NCBI GenBank assembly: GCA_964217345.1
Contig: CAXPJI010000010.1
Span: 1-64,000 of the forward strand
Origin: UBA3478 sp964217345
Lineage (GTDB): Bacteria; Bacteroidota; Bacteroidia; Flavobacteriales; Flavobacteriaceae
Reading direction: 5' to 3'
Length of the DNA: 64,000 bases
Shown here piece after piece: positions 25,867 through 33,932 of this stretch. The notes beneath the pieces were generated by a model. It was given only the letters and a program-made list of their open reading frames with translations, was not told where the DNA came from and did no database searches. The position numbers and the translations under genes were made by a program. Position 1 is the first letter of the stretch; every line of letters begins with the position of its first letter.

Positions 25867-27299
25867 TGCTTCACAGGTTTTAATCCAAGTTGCTCTGCTT
25901 TTTTAATCATTAGTTCGTACGCTGCCTCGAATTCGTTGGGTATTTCACCTTCTAATATGGCTTCCTTTAAGGCCTCTTTCAATAAACCGATTTCGCGACT
26001 GGGTCCAATGTCGAATGTTTTCATAATCAGTTCACCACTAACTGGAGGTTGAAAATTTCTAACGCGATCTCGCTCTTCGACTTCGCTTATCTTTTCTTTT
26101 ACGATTTCGAAATTCCTCTTGTATCTGTCTTGCTTACGGGGATTTTTAGTGGTGATGTCTGAAACACACAAGGTCATTAGGCCTTCTAGGTCTTCACCAG
26201 CATCAAAGATCAATCTGCGGACCGCTGAATCAGTAACGTAGTCTTCGGATATAACGATAGGTCTTGAGCTCATGAGAACGAGTTTCTGAACTCTTTTCAT
26301 GGGATCACTCAGAGTCATTTTCAGTCTCTTAAATAGACGGTACACCATTTTGGAACCTACGAATTCGTGTCCGTGAAAGGTCCATCCGATTTTTTTGTCA
26401 AATCGTTTGGTTGGTGCCTTTCCGATGTCATGTAATAAGGCTGCCCAACGAAGCCATAAATCTGAACTTAATTGAGCCATATTATCCACTACTTCGAGGG
26501 TGTGCCAAAAATTGTCTTTGTGCTTTTTTCCTTCGATTTCTTCGATTCCCTCAAGAGCTGTAAGCTCTGGAATTAATCGTTTCAATAATCCTGTTTCTTT
26601 AAGTAAGCCAAATCCAACAGAAGGTTGATCACTGAGAAGAATCTTATTGAGTTCTACTACAATACGTTCTTTGGTGATGATATCAATGCGTTCACATTGT
26701 CTTTTAATCGATTCTAGTGTAGGGGGGTCAATCTCAAAATTAAGTTGAGAAGCGAATCGAATCGCACGCATCATCCGAAGAGGATCGTCACTAAATGTGA
26801 TGTCAGGATCAAGAGGTGTACGGATGCACTTAGCATTTAAATCTGATACACCTTCAAAAGGATCAACCAATTCCCCAAATCGATCCTTGTTAAGACAAAT
26901 CGCCATTGCATTAATCGTAAAATCTCTACGATTTTGATCATCTTCAAGGCTTCCGTCTTCAACGACTGGGTTTCTAGAGTTGCGTTGATAGCTCTCCTTA
27001 CGAGCACCCACAAATTCTAGATCAAGTCCGTCGTATTTAATCATAGCGGTGCCATAGGTCTTGAAGGTTGAGACTTTTGGTTCGTCTTTTAAATGATTAG
27101 TAACTTCCTTAGCTAGTTCAATACCGCTGCCAACGGTGACGAAATCGATATCAGAAGGCAAAGACCTTTTTAGCAGATAATCACGAACAAATCCACCTAC
27201 GACGTAACATTCAACACCAAGAGCATCAGCAACATCTCCTACTTGTTTAAAAATAGGATGTGTTATTGCTTCACGAATATGTAAGTGTTTTTGATTCAA
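25863..27299 (-). CDS. cca: CCA-adding tRNA nucleotidyltransferase with HD domain
   Basis: Adds or repairs the 3'-CCA of tRNAs. The 478-residue class II polymerase-beta-type enzyme shows the head motif VVGGFVRDYLL, the DxD metal pair in SDIDFVTVG, the RRDFTINAMAI signature, the LRMMRAIRFASQLNF neck, and an HD phosphohydrolase domain (LLHDIGKAPTKRF, FHGHEFVG). A poly(A) polymerase role is possible, because the two families are hard to separate by sequence. It leads the cca-ctaA-pRiA4b-like-ndpA unit, driven by the box at 27364-27371. Confidence 0.92.
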   Translation of the reverse strand: MNQKHLHIREAITHPIFKQVGDVADALGVECYVVGGFVRDYLLKRSLPSDIDFVTVGSGIELAKEVTNHLKDEPKVSTFKTYGTAMIKYDGLDLEFVGARKESYQRNSRNPVVEDGSLEDDQNRRDFTINAMAICLNKDRFGELVDPFEGVSDLNAKCIRTPLDPDITFSDDPLRMMRAIRFASQLNFEIDPPTLESIKRQCERIDIITKERIVVELNKILLSDQPSVGFGLLKETGLLKRLIPELTALEGIEEIEGKKHKDNFWHTLEVVDNMAQLSSDLWLRWAALLHDIGKAPTKRFDKKIGWTFHGHEFVGSKMVYRLFKRLKMTLSDPMKRVQKLVLMSSRPIVISEDYVTDSAVRRLIFDAGEDLEGLMTLCVSDITTKNPRKQDRYKRNFEIVKEKISEVEERDRVRNFQPPVSGELIMKTFDIGPSREIGLLKEALKEAILEGEIPNEFEAAYELMIKKAEQLGLKPVKQ

Positions 27300-27363
27300 A
27301 TCAGCTTTTTGTGTGATTCTGTAAATCTAATTTTGCTTGCTTCTATATAGAGTTAAAGCCATG

Positions 27364-27371
27364 CAAAGGTA
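27364..27371 (-). promoter_or_regulatory. -7 box TACCTTTG for the cca operon
   Basis: Full TAnnTTTG match followed by C on the minus strand, about 65 bases before the cca start. This gives one of the few longer leaders in the window. Confidence 0.55.
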
Positions 27372-27375
27372 CCAC

Positions 27376-28191
27376 TTAAATTTTCAGATTAAAGTGTTTG
27401 CAGAGGTCAATCCATTGGGATCGGTTACGATCTTCCTTGATGTTTTCCTTGCCTAAAGAAACCGTTTGACTGCCTATAATCGGTAAGGCTGATTTGGGCA
27501 AAACCTCAGGCATTACAACCTTGAAATTTCTTAATAAACCCATAGTTTTAAACCATAAATCGTCTGCCTTGGGACACAACCTTTCGATAAGTTCAATATT
27601 TGAAAGTTCTGATGTGTTGAAATTTGGTGGGTAGAGGACCCCTGCACCACCGATAGGAAGGGTAGCTACCGAGGACCGCTGATTTAGATAGGAGGTAGGC
27701 CAATTCTTATAAGAAAGCCAATCACCTTTTTCCGAACGACTGATGATGCGCGTTTGTAGTGCGACTACCTGATTGGGGAATTGAAGATGTGTTTGATATA
27801 GGGTATTTAACCAATTCTTTTGATAAAGAACATCGTCATCAAAGGTTACAACGGGCATCGAGGAATGAACAGACAAAGCACCCAATAGCTTGAAATGTGA
27901 TCGATCACTATCCACAAATACGATCTCAAGCCCTGCCTTTTCCAGTTCTTTGATTGAATTTGGAAGACTATCCCGATGCTTTTGGTGTAAAACTAAAACG
28001 GTATGCTGAGGAACTACTTCATCGTTCCAAACGGATCGGATAGCCAAGTGCACTAGGTGTAGTCTCGGTTCAAAAGACTTTACCGATGCAACTACGGGAA
28101 TTATCTTTTTACCTTCTAACATGCCGTTAGCAGGCTTTTTACCGAGTCTCCAACTCTGTAGTGATGAAGGAATATATTCTTTAAGTTTCAT
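27376..28191 (-). CDS. Glycosyltransferase with DDD metal motif
   Basis: A 271-residue cytosolic protein with a GT-A type pattern: IIPVVASVKSFEPRLHLVHLAIRSV, then VVTFDDDVLY with the metal-binding DxD near residue 120, ALQTRIISRS, and the acceptor-side segment LPIGGAGVLYPPNF and LCPKADDLWFKTM. The last motif (ADD-W) is common in family 2-like sugar transferases of capsule and LPS loci. The sugar and acceptor are unknown. It is divergent from a second glycosyltransferase with 44 bases between start codons, so the pair probably serves one envelope glycan. Confidence 0.78.
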   Translation of the reverse strand: MKLKEYIPSSLQSWRLGKKPANGMLEGKKIIPVVASVKSFEPRLHLVHLAIRSVWNDEVVPQHTVLVLHQKHRDSLPNSIKELEKAGLEIVFVDSDRSHFKLLGALSVHSSMPVVTFDDDVLYQKNWLNTLYQTHLQFPNQVVALQTRIISRSEKGDWLSYKNWPTSYLNQRSSVATLPIGGAGVLYPPNFNTSELSNIELIERLCPKADDLWFKTMGLLRNFKVVMPEVLPKSALPIIGSQTVSLGKENIKEDRNRSQWIDLCKHFNLKI

Positions 28192-28221
28192 AGATAGGGT
28201 TTAGCAAAGTAAAGACTTTCC

Positions 28222-28229
28222 TATTTTTA
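28222..28229 (+). promoter_or_regulatory. -7 box TATTTTTA before the GT2 gene
   Basis: Seven of eight matches to TAnnTTTG, with the ATG only six bases downstream (28236). It predicts a leaderless mRNA. Confidence 0.5.
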
Positions 28230-28235
28230 CATCCG

Positions 28236-29054
28236 ATGAATTCATTAGAAATTTCTGTAATTATCAGCACTTATAATGCCGAGGAGTGGCTTGAAAAGGT
28301 ACTTTGGGGCTTCGAGATTCAAACGTATCAAAACTTTGAACTCATTATTGCGGATGATGGTTCTGGCCCAAAGACTAAGGCTTTAATTGATGATTTGTCA
28401 CAAAAACTAACCTATCCCATTGTTCATGTCTGGCAAGAAGACGAAGGGTTTCAGAAGTCTCGAATTTTAAATAAGGCTTTGAAGGCCTGTCGCGGTAATT
28501 ATGTAGTGATGACTGATGGAGACTGTATTCCTCGACCTGACTTCCTTGAAGTGCACCATGATCGAAGAAAACCAGGCCATTTTTTATCTGGCGGATATTT
28601 TATGTTGCCCATGACCACCTCCAAAGCAATACAAATTGCTGACATAACCAGTTCAATTTGCTTTAATCTCGCTTGGTTAAAAGAAAATGGTGTTCCCTCA
28701 TCTCGAAAAAATTTAAAATTAACTGCCACTGGAAAATTAGCCGACTTTTTAAACTGGATCACTCCAACTAAGGCTACCTGGAATGGACACAACGCTTCGG
28801 GATGGCTTTCAGATATATTAGAAGTCAATGGTTTTGATGAGCGTATGCAATACGGTGGCCAAGACCGAGAGCTTGGAGAACGTTTAATGAATAAAGGAGT
28901 GAAGGGTATACAGATTCGTTATAGCGCGATTTGTATACACTTAGATCACAAGAGAGGGTATAAGACCCCAGAATCTCTTAGTAAGAATCGAGCGATCAGG
29001 GATGAGACGATTCGTTCCAAATCGACTTTTACTCCTTATGGGATTCGCACCTAA
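28236..29054 (+). CDS. Family 2 glycosyltransferase with galactosyltransferase-like C terminus
   Basis: 272 residues. The GT2 nucleotide-sugar domain starts ISVIISTYNAEEWLEKVL, then LIIADDGSGP, and the DxD region is VVMTDGDCIPRPDF near residue 95. The C-terminal half has GHNASGWLSDILEVNGFDERMQYGGQDRELGERL, the conserved metal/acceptor block of bacterial GT2 enzymes with a GT7-like tail (ED/QDRE motif). There is no membrane helix. It probably transfers a hexose during LPS or surface-glycan synthesis. It converges on dapD with no gap (29054/29055). Confidence 0.88.
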   Translation: MNSLEISVIISTYNAEEWLEKVLWGFEIQTYQNFELIIADDGSGPKTKALIDDLSQKLTYPIVHVWQEDEGFQKSRILNKALKACRGNYVVMTDGDCIPRPDFLEVHHDRRKPGHFLSGGYFMLPMTTSKAIQIADITSSICFNLAWLKENGVPSSRKNLKLTATGKLADFLNWITPTKATWNGHNASGWLSDILEVNGFDERMQYGGQDRELGERLMNKGVKGIQIRYSAICIHLDHKRGYKTPESLSKNRAIRDETIRSKSTFTPYGIRT

Positions 29055-29870
29055 TTAAACCGATACTCCATATTCGCGGAGCGCATCATTCAATGAGGTC
29101 TTTTTGTCGGTACTTTCTTTTCTTTCACCAATAATAAGCGCGCAAGAAACGCCGTAGTCTCCGGCAGGGAATGATTTGGTGTAAGTTCCAGGAATTACCA
29201 CCTTTCTAGCAGGAACTTCTCCCTGATAGAATACAGGCTCATCTCCGGTAACATCAATGATTTTGGTTGATGCGGTAAGTACAACATTAGCGCCAAGAAC
29301 GGCTTCTTTACCTACTCGAACTCCTTCTACTACAATACATCTAGAGCCGATAAAAGCATTGTCTTCGATGATTACAGGGCTAGCCTGGAGCGGCTCCAAT
29401 ACACCACCAATTCCGACTCCTCCGCTGAGGTGAACGTTCTTTCCGATTTGTGCACATGAACCTACAGTGGCCCATGTATCGACCATGGTACCGCTATCTA
29501 CATATGCTCCGATATTTACATAACTAGGCATTAAGATAGTTCCTGAAGCTACGTAAGCCCCGTGACGAACTACCGCATTAGGTACAATTCGGATACCTTT
29601 TTCTTTATATCCTCTTTTAAGAGGCATTTTATCGTGATATTCAAAGATACCAGCCTCTAAAACTTCCATTTGCTGAATAGGGAAGTATAAAACCACTGCC
29701 TTTTTAACCCATTCATTAATCACCCACTGATCACCTTCTGGTACTGCACAGCGTAATTCGCCGTTGTCAATTGCTGTAATGACATTTCTGATAGCTTCTT
29801 GAGTAGCAGGCTCCTTGAGTAATTCTCGATTTTCCCAAGCAGATTCAATGATAGGTCTTAGTGTCTCCAT
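29055..29870 (-). CDS. dapD: 2,3,4,5-tetrahydropyridine-2,6-dicarboxylate N-succinyltransferase
   Basis: Succinylates tetrahydrodipicolinate in the succinylase branch to DAP and lysine. The 271-residue trimeric left-handed beta-helix enzyme shows the helical N-terminal domain, hexapeptide turns (VRHGAYVASGTILMPSYVNIGAYVDSG in part, DTWATVGSCAQIGKNVHLSGGVGIGGVLEP), the RCIVVEGVRVGKEAVLGANVVL rungs and a C-terminal CALIIGERK. With lysA at 15702 it indicates that DAP is made here for lysine and peptidoglycan. The promoter box is 20 bases upstream. Confidence 0.96.
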   Translation of the reverse strand: METLRPIIESAWENRELLKEPATQEAIRNVITAIDNGELRCAVPEGDQWVINEWVKKAVVLYFPIQQMEVLEAGIFEYHDKMPLKRGYKEKGIRIVPNAVVRHGAYVASGTILMPSYVNIGAYVDSGTMVDTWATVGSCAQIGKNVHLSGGVGIGGVLEPLQASPVIIEDNAFIGSRCIVVEGVRVGKEAVLGANVVLTASTKIIDVTGDEPVFYQGEVPARKVVIPGTYTKSFPAGDYGVSCALIIGERKESTDKKTSLNDALREYGVSV

Positions 29871-29889
29871 GATTCTCGTAATTTTGTTG

Positions 29890-29897
29890 CAAAGATA
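29890..29897 (-). promoter_or_regulatory. -7 box TATCTTTG for dapD
   Basis: Full TAnnTTTG match on the minus strand followed by C, about 20 bases before the dapD start at 29870. Confidence 0.55.
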
Positions 29898-29933
29898 AGA
29901 TAGCTTCTAGGGATAGGACTTTTCAATTTGACC

Positions 29934-29941
29934 TATTTTTG
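29934..29941 (+). promoter_or_regulatory. -7 box TATTTTTG for ruvX
   Basis: Full TAnnTTTG match. It covers a TTG at 29939 that would otherwise extend ruvX, so translation must begin further downstream. Confidence 0.55.
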
Positions 29942-29956
29942 TTGCAAATTTCACCA

Positions 29957-30364
29957 TTGGAGCGAATTTTAGGACTTGATATTGGTTCTGTTAGAACCGG
30001 AATTGCCACAGCTTATAAGGGCTTGGGTATTGCCTCTTCTCTCGAAACGATTGAATCTAAACAGTTGATAGAAAAACTGATTCAATTAAATAAAGAAGAA
30101 AAGGTGTCGCTGATTGTGGTCGGTAAGGCTATTCAGATGGACGGAACTCCTTCAGAGTCTATGCGCTTTATCGAACAAATGGCAGATAAAATTGAAAAGT
30201 CTGGATTCAAAATTACATGGCAAGATGAACGATTCACTTCGAAACTAGCTTCTAAAAGCATCGCCCAATCTGGAATGTCAAAAAAGAAAAGACAAGATAA
30301 AACACTAATTGATCGTATAAGTGCAACCATACTTTTACAATCTTACTTAGATAGAACATTATGA
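29957..30364 (+). CDS. ruvX: Holliday junction resolvase-like protein RuvX/YqgF
   Basis: A 135-residue RNase-H-fold nuclease implicated in pre-16S rRNA 5' processing and named for Holliday junction resolution. The N terminus ERILGLDIGSVRTGIA carries the first catalytic Asp. VVGKAIQMDGTPSE and WQDERFTSKLA (second acidic site) and a terminal DRISATILLQSYLD (third Asp) complete the active site. The TTG at 29957 is chosen as start because it gives the family N terminus and lies after the promoter box; a TTG at 29939 lies inside that box. It overlaps def by four bases. Confidence 0.9.
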   Translation: MERILGLDIGSVRTGIATAYKGLGIASSLETIESKQLIEKLIQLNKEEKVSLIVVGKAIQMDGTPSESMRFIEQMADKIEKSGFKITWQDERFTSKLASKSIAQSGMSKKKRQDKTLIDRISATILLQSYLDRTL

Positions 30365-30948
30365 TTTATCCTATTGTAGCCTACGGAGATCCTGTTTTAA
30401 AAAGGAAAGCCAAAGAAATCTCTGCTGATTATGAAGGTTTAGAAACTTTAATTTCTGATATGTGGGAAACCATGTATAACGCCGAAGGTGTAGGGTTAGC
30501 AGCACCTCAAATTGGTAAATCGATTCGTTTATTTGTCATCGATGGATCCCCTTTTGCAAAAGATGAGGAGGCATCTGATGAAGAACGCGAGGTATTAAAA
30601 ACTTTTAAGAAAGTGTTTATCAATGCGACTATTATTGAAGAAATAGGAGAATCTTGGAGCTTTACAGAGGGTTGTTTGAGCATCCCAGATATTCGTGAGG
30701 ATGTTGTTCGAAAAGATGAATTAACGATACGTTATCAAGATGAGTCTATGCAGTGGCATACTGAGAATTATTTCGGTCTACCTGCTCGCATCATCCAGCA
30801 CGAATACGATCATATTGAAGGAATTTTATTTACAGATAAGCTGTCTTCACTTAAGAAAAGATTAGTCAAAGGAAAATTAGAAAAGATATCGCGTGGACAA
30901 GTCCAGGCCGATTATCGCATGAAGTATTACCAACCTAAAAAGAGATAA
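30361..30948 (+). CDS. def: Peptide deformylase
   Basis: Removes the formyl group from the N-terminal Met of new proteins. The three family motifs are present: GVGLAAPQIG, EGCLSIP with the metal-ligand Cys, and QHEYDHIEG with the two His ligands and the catalytic Glu. At 195 residues it carries the usual Bacteroidota insertion (about 60-85, PFAKDEEASDEERE) between the first two motifs. It overlaps ruvX by ATGA and is followed six bases later by the DUF5606 gene. Confidence 0.97.
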   Translation: MIYPIVAYGDPVLKRKAKEISADYEGLETLISDMWETMYNAEGVGLAAPQIGKSIRLFVIDGSPFAKDEEASDEEREVLKTFKKVFINATIIEEIGESWSFTEGCLSIPDIREDVVRKDELTIRYQDESMQWHTENYFGLPARIIQHEYDHIEGILFTDKLSSLKKRLVKGKLEKISRGQVQADYRMKYYQPKKR

Positions 30949-30954
30949 GTAGCT

Positions 30955-31368
30955 ATGGCACTTGAGAAAATTATTGCAATTGGAGGAAAACCAGGTTTAT
31001 ATGAATTAATCGCCCAAACCAAAGGAGGGTTTGTAGGTGAATCATTAGTGGATAAAAAGCGTCTTACCGTATCCATTCGGGCGAAGGTAAGTGTATTGTC
31101 GGAGATCGCTATTTATGCACTCGATCGAGAGGTTCCATTACTAGAGGTTTTTGAAGCAATTCACAAAAAAGAGGAGGGTAAAGAGACCTCAGTTAGTCCA
31201 AAAGCGGATAAACTAGCACTAGAAGAATACTTCTTTTCTATACTACCGAATTACGATGAAGACCGAGTTTATGCCAGCGATATGAATAAAATACTTTCTT
31301 GGTATAATCTTTTGTTGAATTCGGGAACCTTAAAGCAGGCACTCGAAGCGGAAACGACCGAAGAGTAG
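30955..31368 (+). CDS. DUF5606 protein
   Basis: A 137-residue protein of unknown function, conserved in Bacteroidota beside def and ruvX. The first half, LEKIIAIGGKPGLYELIAQTKGGFVGESL, has a small SH3-like or barrel pattern. LSEIAIYALDREVPLLEVFEAIHKKEEGK follows, and the end (about 85-125) has EEYFFSILPNYDEDRVYASDMNKILSWYN. It is cytosolic with no signal. It is closed by a strong terminator at 31384-31411, so ruvX-def-DUF5606 is one unit. Confidence 0.85.
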   Translation: MALEKIIAIGGKPGLYELIAQTKGGFVGESLVDKKRLTVSIRAKVSVLSEIAIYALDREVPLLEVFEAIHKKEEGKETSVSPKADKLALEEYFFSILPNYDEDRVYASDMNKILSWYNLLLNSGTLKQALEAETTEE

Positions 31369-31383
31369 AAAGAATAACAAGAT

Positions 31384-31411
31384 AAAAAAAGGGGCCTCGG
31401 CCCCTTTTTTT
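31384..31411. terminator. Bidirectional terminator GGGGC-CTCG-GCCCC with A7/T7 flanks
   Basis: The hairpin at 31391-31404 is flanked by A-rich and T-rich tracts, so it can stop both the DUF5606 unit (+) and the M14 peptidase gene (-), whose stop is at 31433. Confidence 0.92.
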
Positions 31412-31432
31412 GTACCATAAAACAGCGCGTGA

Positions 31433-33859
31433 TTAAAAATCAAAGAAGATTGCGTTTGCTACGAATCTTTTTGCTCCATACCAAAATCCTCTAAAGACCG
31501 GGTTATCGGTGAAGTATATTACATTACCCCGCCCGTGGTTTTCAGCACCGATAAATAAACTTTTTGAGAGCGGTTCTAAAGTATTAGATCCTGCAAATCC
31601 CGCAATAGGGGTCGTGTCAGCTTCAAAGCTAGCAAGATTGCCAGAGGGTAGTAATTCGTAGGCATTTGAATTTAATTTTAAACCATAATAGTTGGAATCA
31701 TATCCATAGGCCACTGGATGAGTGGTATCCACCTTTGTTTTAAAAATTGCCCCTGTAATGTAATTCTTAATCCCCTCTCTTTCTTGTAGTTCATAAGGAA
31801 GTAATGGGTCGGTGCTAGACCTATCTCTTTCTTTAGACTTGATATTAAAGCTACCCTGGCGACTTAAGGCGCTCAGTGCTCCTGACTGAGCAATGAGTTT
31901 TCCTCCACTACTTATCCATTTTTCAATGGTGTTTAAAGTATTGTCATCAAAGTTGCGATAATTGCCATCTGGCATGATCAATACATCATAATTGTCTAGA
32001 TCATAATACCTTAGGTATTCTGTGTTTAAAACGGTAACTGGATAGTTTAGATCGTTTTCTAAGAAGTACCACCATTCCCCAAAGTTGTATGAAGAAATGC
32101 CTTCGCCTTTGAATAGGGCTACTTTAACGGCCTTTGTTTTTGCAACTGAAGGCGAACCAAAGTCTTTACCGCTATCTACAAAACCGGTAGAAACTCCCTT
32201 GAAGTCTACTTCGAATTCTTCACTGATCTCAGCTAGTGCATTTTCGAGATTCTTATTCTCTGCGGCTAACAAAATACTTGCTCCGGCATGAAAAGAAGTT
32301 CCATCCACCTTAAAGTCGCTGTAGCTTGTTCTAACAGTCATTCCACGATCTAAAAGGGCGGCAAGTACTTTTTGACTTGCAAATCCTTGATAATCCATTA
32401 CATAAGCATAAGCGTCTTTTGAGATTGGATTTGGTGTATGTACAGATTCTGTCTTGCTAAAGGGTACTTTCTTTGTCGAGAGAAGTGCATTCACATCATA
32501 GGCGAATGGAAGAGACCAAGCGGTGATATCGTAGGTAATACTGTCATTTAACTTGGTGTTAGGTTCTAATAAAACATGAATCAATTTGTTTTTTACTTGA
32601 CCAGCAGGGATGATTATACTGTTTTCATCTGCCTTTATTCGCTTTTGGGTTTGTGTACGATAATCATATCCACTAACCAGACTTCCTTTTCCCAAGCCAT
32701 AAGTGATTTGATGTTTTTCGAGTAGATGAGTTAATGCTTTAAGGTTATCAGCACTCCCACTAAGCACATAGGTTTTTGGATCGTTAAGCCCTTCCTGTAC
32801 GAAATTGGCCATTTCTTTTTGAAGACGTCCTCCGTTTTTAGAAGCCATTTCTACGGTAGATATCCCAGTAGTAAAGTGGTGAGCAATGCGATCTTTAAGG
32901 GTAAGTAGATTTTCCTCGCTGTTTCGAATGGCTAGACCAGCTCTCCCGCTTCCGCCCTGTTCATAAGTCATACCGATTGCCCCATGGTAGGTAGGATAAG
33001 TGTCACCATAACTCGGATACAATAAATCAAATCGTTCTTTGGTAAAGTATAACCATCCATTCGCATCGAAGTACTTGGCATGATTACGGCCGATTTCATC
33101 CTGAAATTGCTTCTGAAAATCGGTGATTACCTCGTGCAGTGGTTCTGCTGCTGGTGCAAAGTAATACGGTTGGTCAACACCCTGCTCATGAAAATCGACA
33201 TGAATTTGCGGTTGCCACTTCTGGTATTGGGGTAATCTCGCCTGACTTTCTACTTGAGTCATCCAAACCCAGTCGCGATTTAAATCAAATACATAATGAT
33301 TGGTTCTCCCAGAGTGCCAAGGTTCGAAGTGTTCTGCACTGTTTGGGTCAGGTTGAATTCTATTATTCTTGGTTTGGTTGTACCAATTCACGTAACGATC
33401 TCTCCCGTCAGGGTTGATACAAGGATCGATAATTACCAGAGTATTTTCAAGGTATTCGCGTTTTGCGGTGAGTAATTCAAAAGCGGTTTTCATTGAGGCC
33501 TCGGTACTCACGCTTTCATTACCGTGAACATTGTAGCTCAGCCATACAATCGAATAGTCGTTAGTGGATTCTCCAATCAAACTTTTCATATGATTTTCTC
33601 TGATCCCTTCACGATTTGAAATAATGTCTTTACTTCCTAAAAAAACAAGATAAAGGGGTCTTCCTTCGTTGGTTTCACCATATTGTTCAAGCACGACTCT
33701 ATCGGGGTCGGCTGTTGCAAGCTGCTGATAGTATTCAACTACTTTGTGATGTCTAGTGAACGAATCGCCTAGTTCATATCCTAAAAATTCTGAAGGGGAC
33801 TGAATCTGTCCGAAGGAGAAGGAGATGGCTCCTAAAATAAGGAAGAGGTTTTTGAACAT
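31433..33859 (-). CDS. Secreted M14-family zinc carboxypeptidase, 808 aa (paralogue)
   Basis: The layout matches the gene at 5079-7616. A signal peptide (1-18, ends FGQ) is followed by the M14 domain with HGNE (His112, Glu115), NRDW (194-197), HVDFHEQG (His224) and the catalytic Glu300 in GMTYEQGGSGRAG. A C-terminal region of about 400 residues ends in a ThuA-like part (YDVLIMPDGNYRN, WISSGGKLIAQSG) and FIGAENHGRGNVIYFTDNPVFRGFW. It is less similar to the first copy in the C-terminal half than in the M14 domain, by eye. It probably processes exogenous peptides in the periplasm or outside. It is divergent from bshC. Confidence 0.92.
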   Translation of the reverse strand: MFKNLFLILGAISFSFGQIQSPSEFLGYELGDSFTRHHKVVEYYQQLATADPDRVVLEQYGETNEGRPLYLVFLGSKDIISNREGIRENHMKSLIGESTNDYSIVWLSYNVHGNESVSTEASMKTAFELLTAKREYLENTLVIIDPCINPDGRDRYVNWYNQTKNNRIQPDPNSAEHFEPWHSGRTNHYVFDLNRDWVWMTQVESQARLPQYQKWQPQIHVDFHEQGVDQPYYFAPAAEPLHEVITDFQKQFQDEIGRNHAKYFDANGWLYFTKERFDLLYPSYGDTYPTYHGAIGMTYEQGGSGRAGLAIRNSEENLLTLKDRIAHHFTTGISTVEMASKNGGRLQKEMANFVQEGLNDPKTYVLSGSADNLKALTHLLEKHQITYGLGKGSLVSGYDYRTQTQKRIKADENSIIIPAGQVKNKLIHVLLEPNTKLNDSITYDITAWSLPFAYDVNALLSTKKVPFSKTESVHTPNPISKDAYAYVMDYQGFASQKVLAALLDRGMTVRTSYSDFKVDGTSFHAGASILLAAENKNLENALAEISEEFEVDFKGVSTGFVDSGKDFGSPSVAKTKAVKVALFKGEGISSYNFGEWWYFLENDLNYPVTVLNTEYLRYYDLDNYDVLIMPDGNYRNFDDNTLNTIEKWISSGGKLIAQSGALSALSRQGSFNIKSKERDRSSTDPLLPYELQEREGIKNYITGAIFKTKVDTTHPVAYGYDSNYYGLKLNSNAYELLPSGNLASFEADTTPIAGFAGSNTLEPLSKSLFIGAENHGRGNVIYFTDNPVFRGFWYGAKRFVANAIFFDF

Positions 33860-33903
33860 TTTTAAATCTATTTTGAGACTGAAAAGCTACAAAAATTAGT
33901 CCG

Positions 33904-33911
33904 TATCTTTA
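33904..33911 (+). promoter_or_regulatory. -7 box TATCTTTA for bshC
   Basis: Seven of eight matches to TAnnTTTG, 21 bases before the ATG at 33933. Confidence 0.45.
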
Positions 33912-33932
33912 CCCTTCACTGTTGTGATCTTT

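Noticed and set aside
29939..29941. TTG start for ruvX at 29939
   Set aside because: It lies inside the -7 promoter box and adds residues not seen in RuvX; the TTG at 29957 gives the family N terminus.
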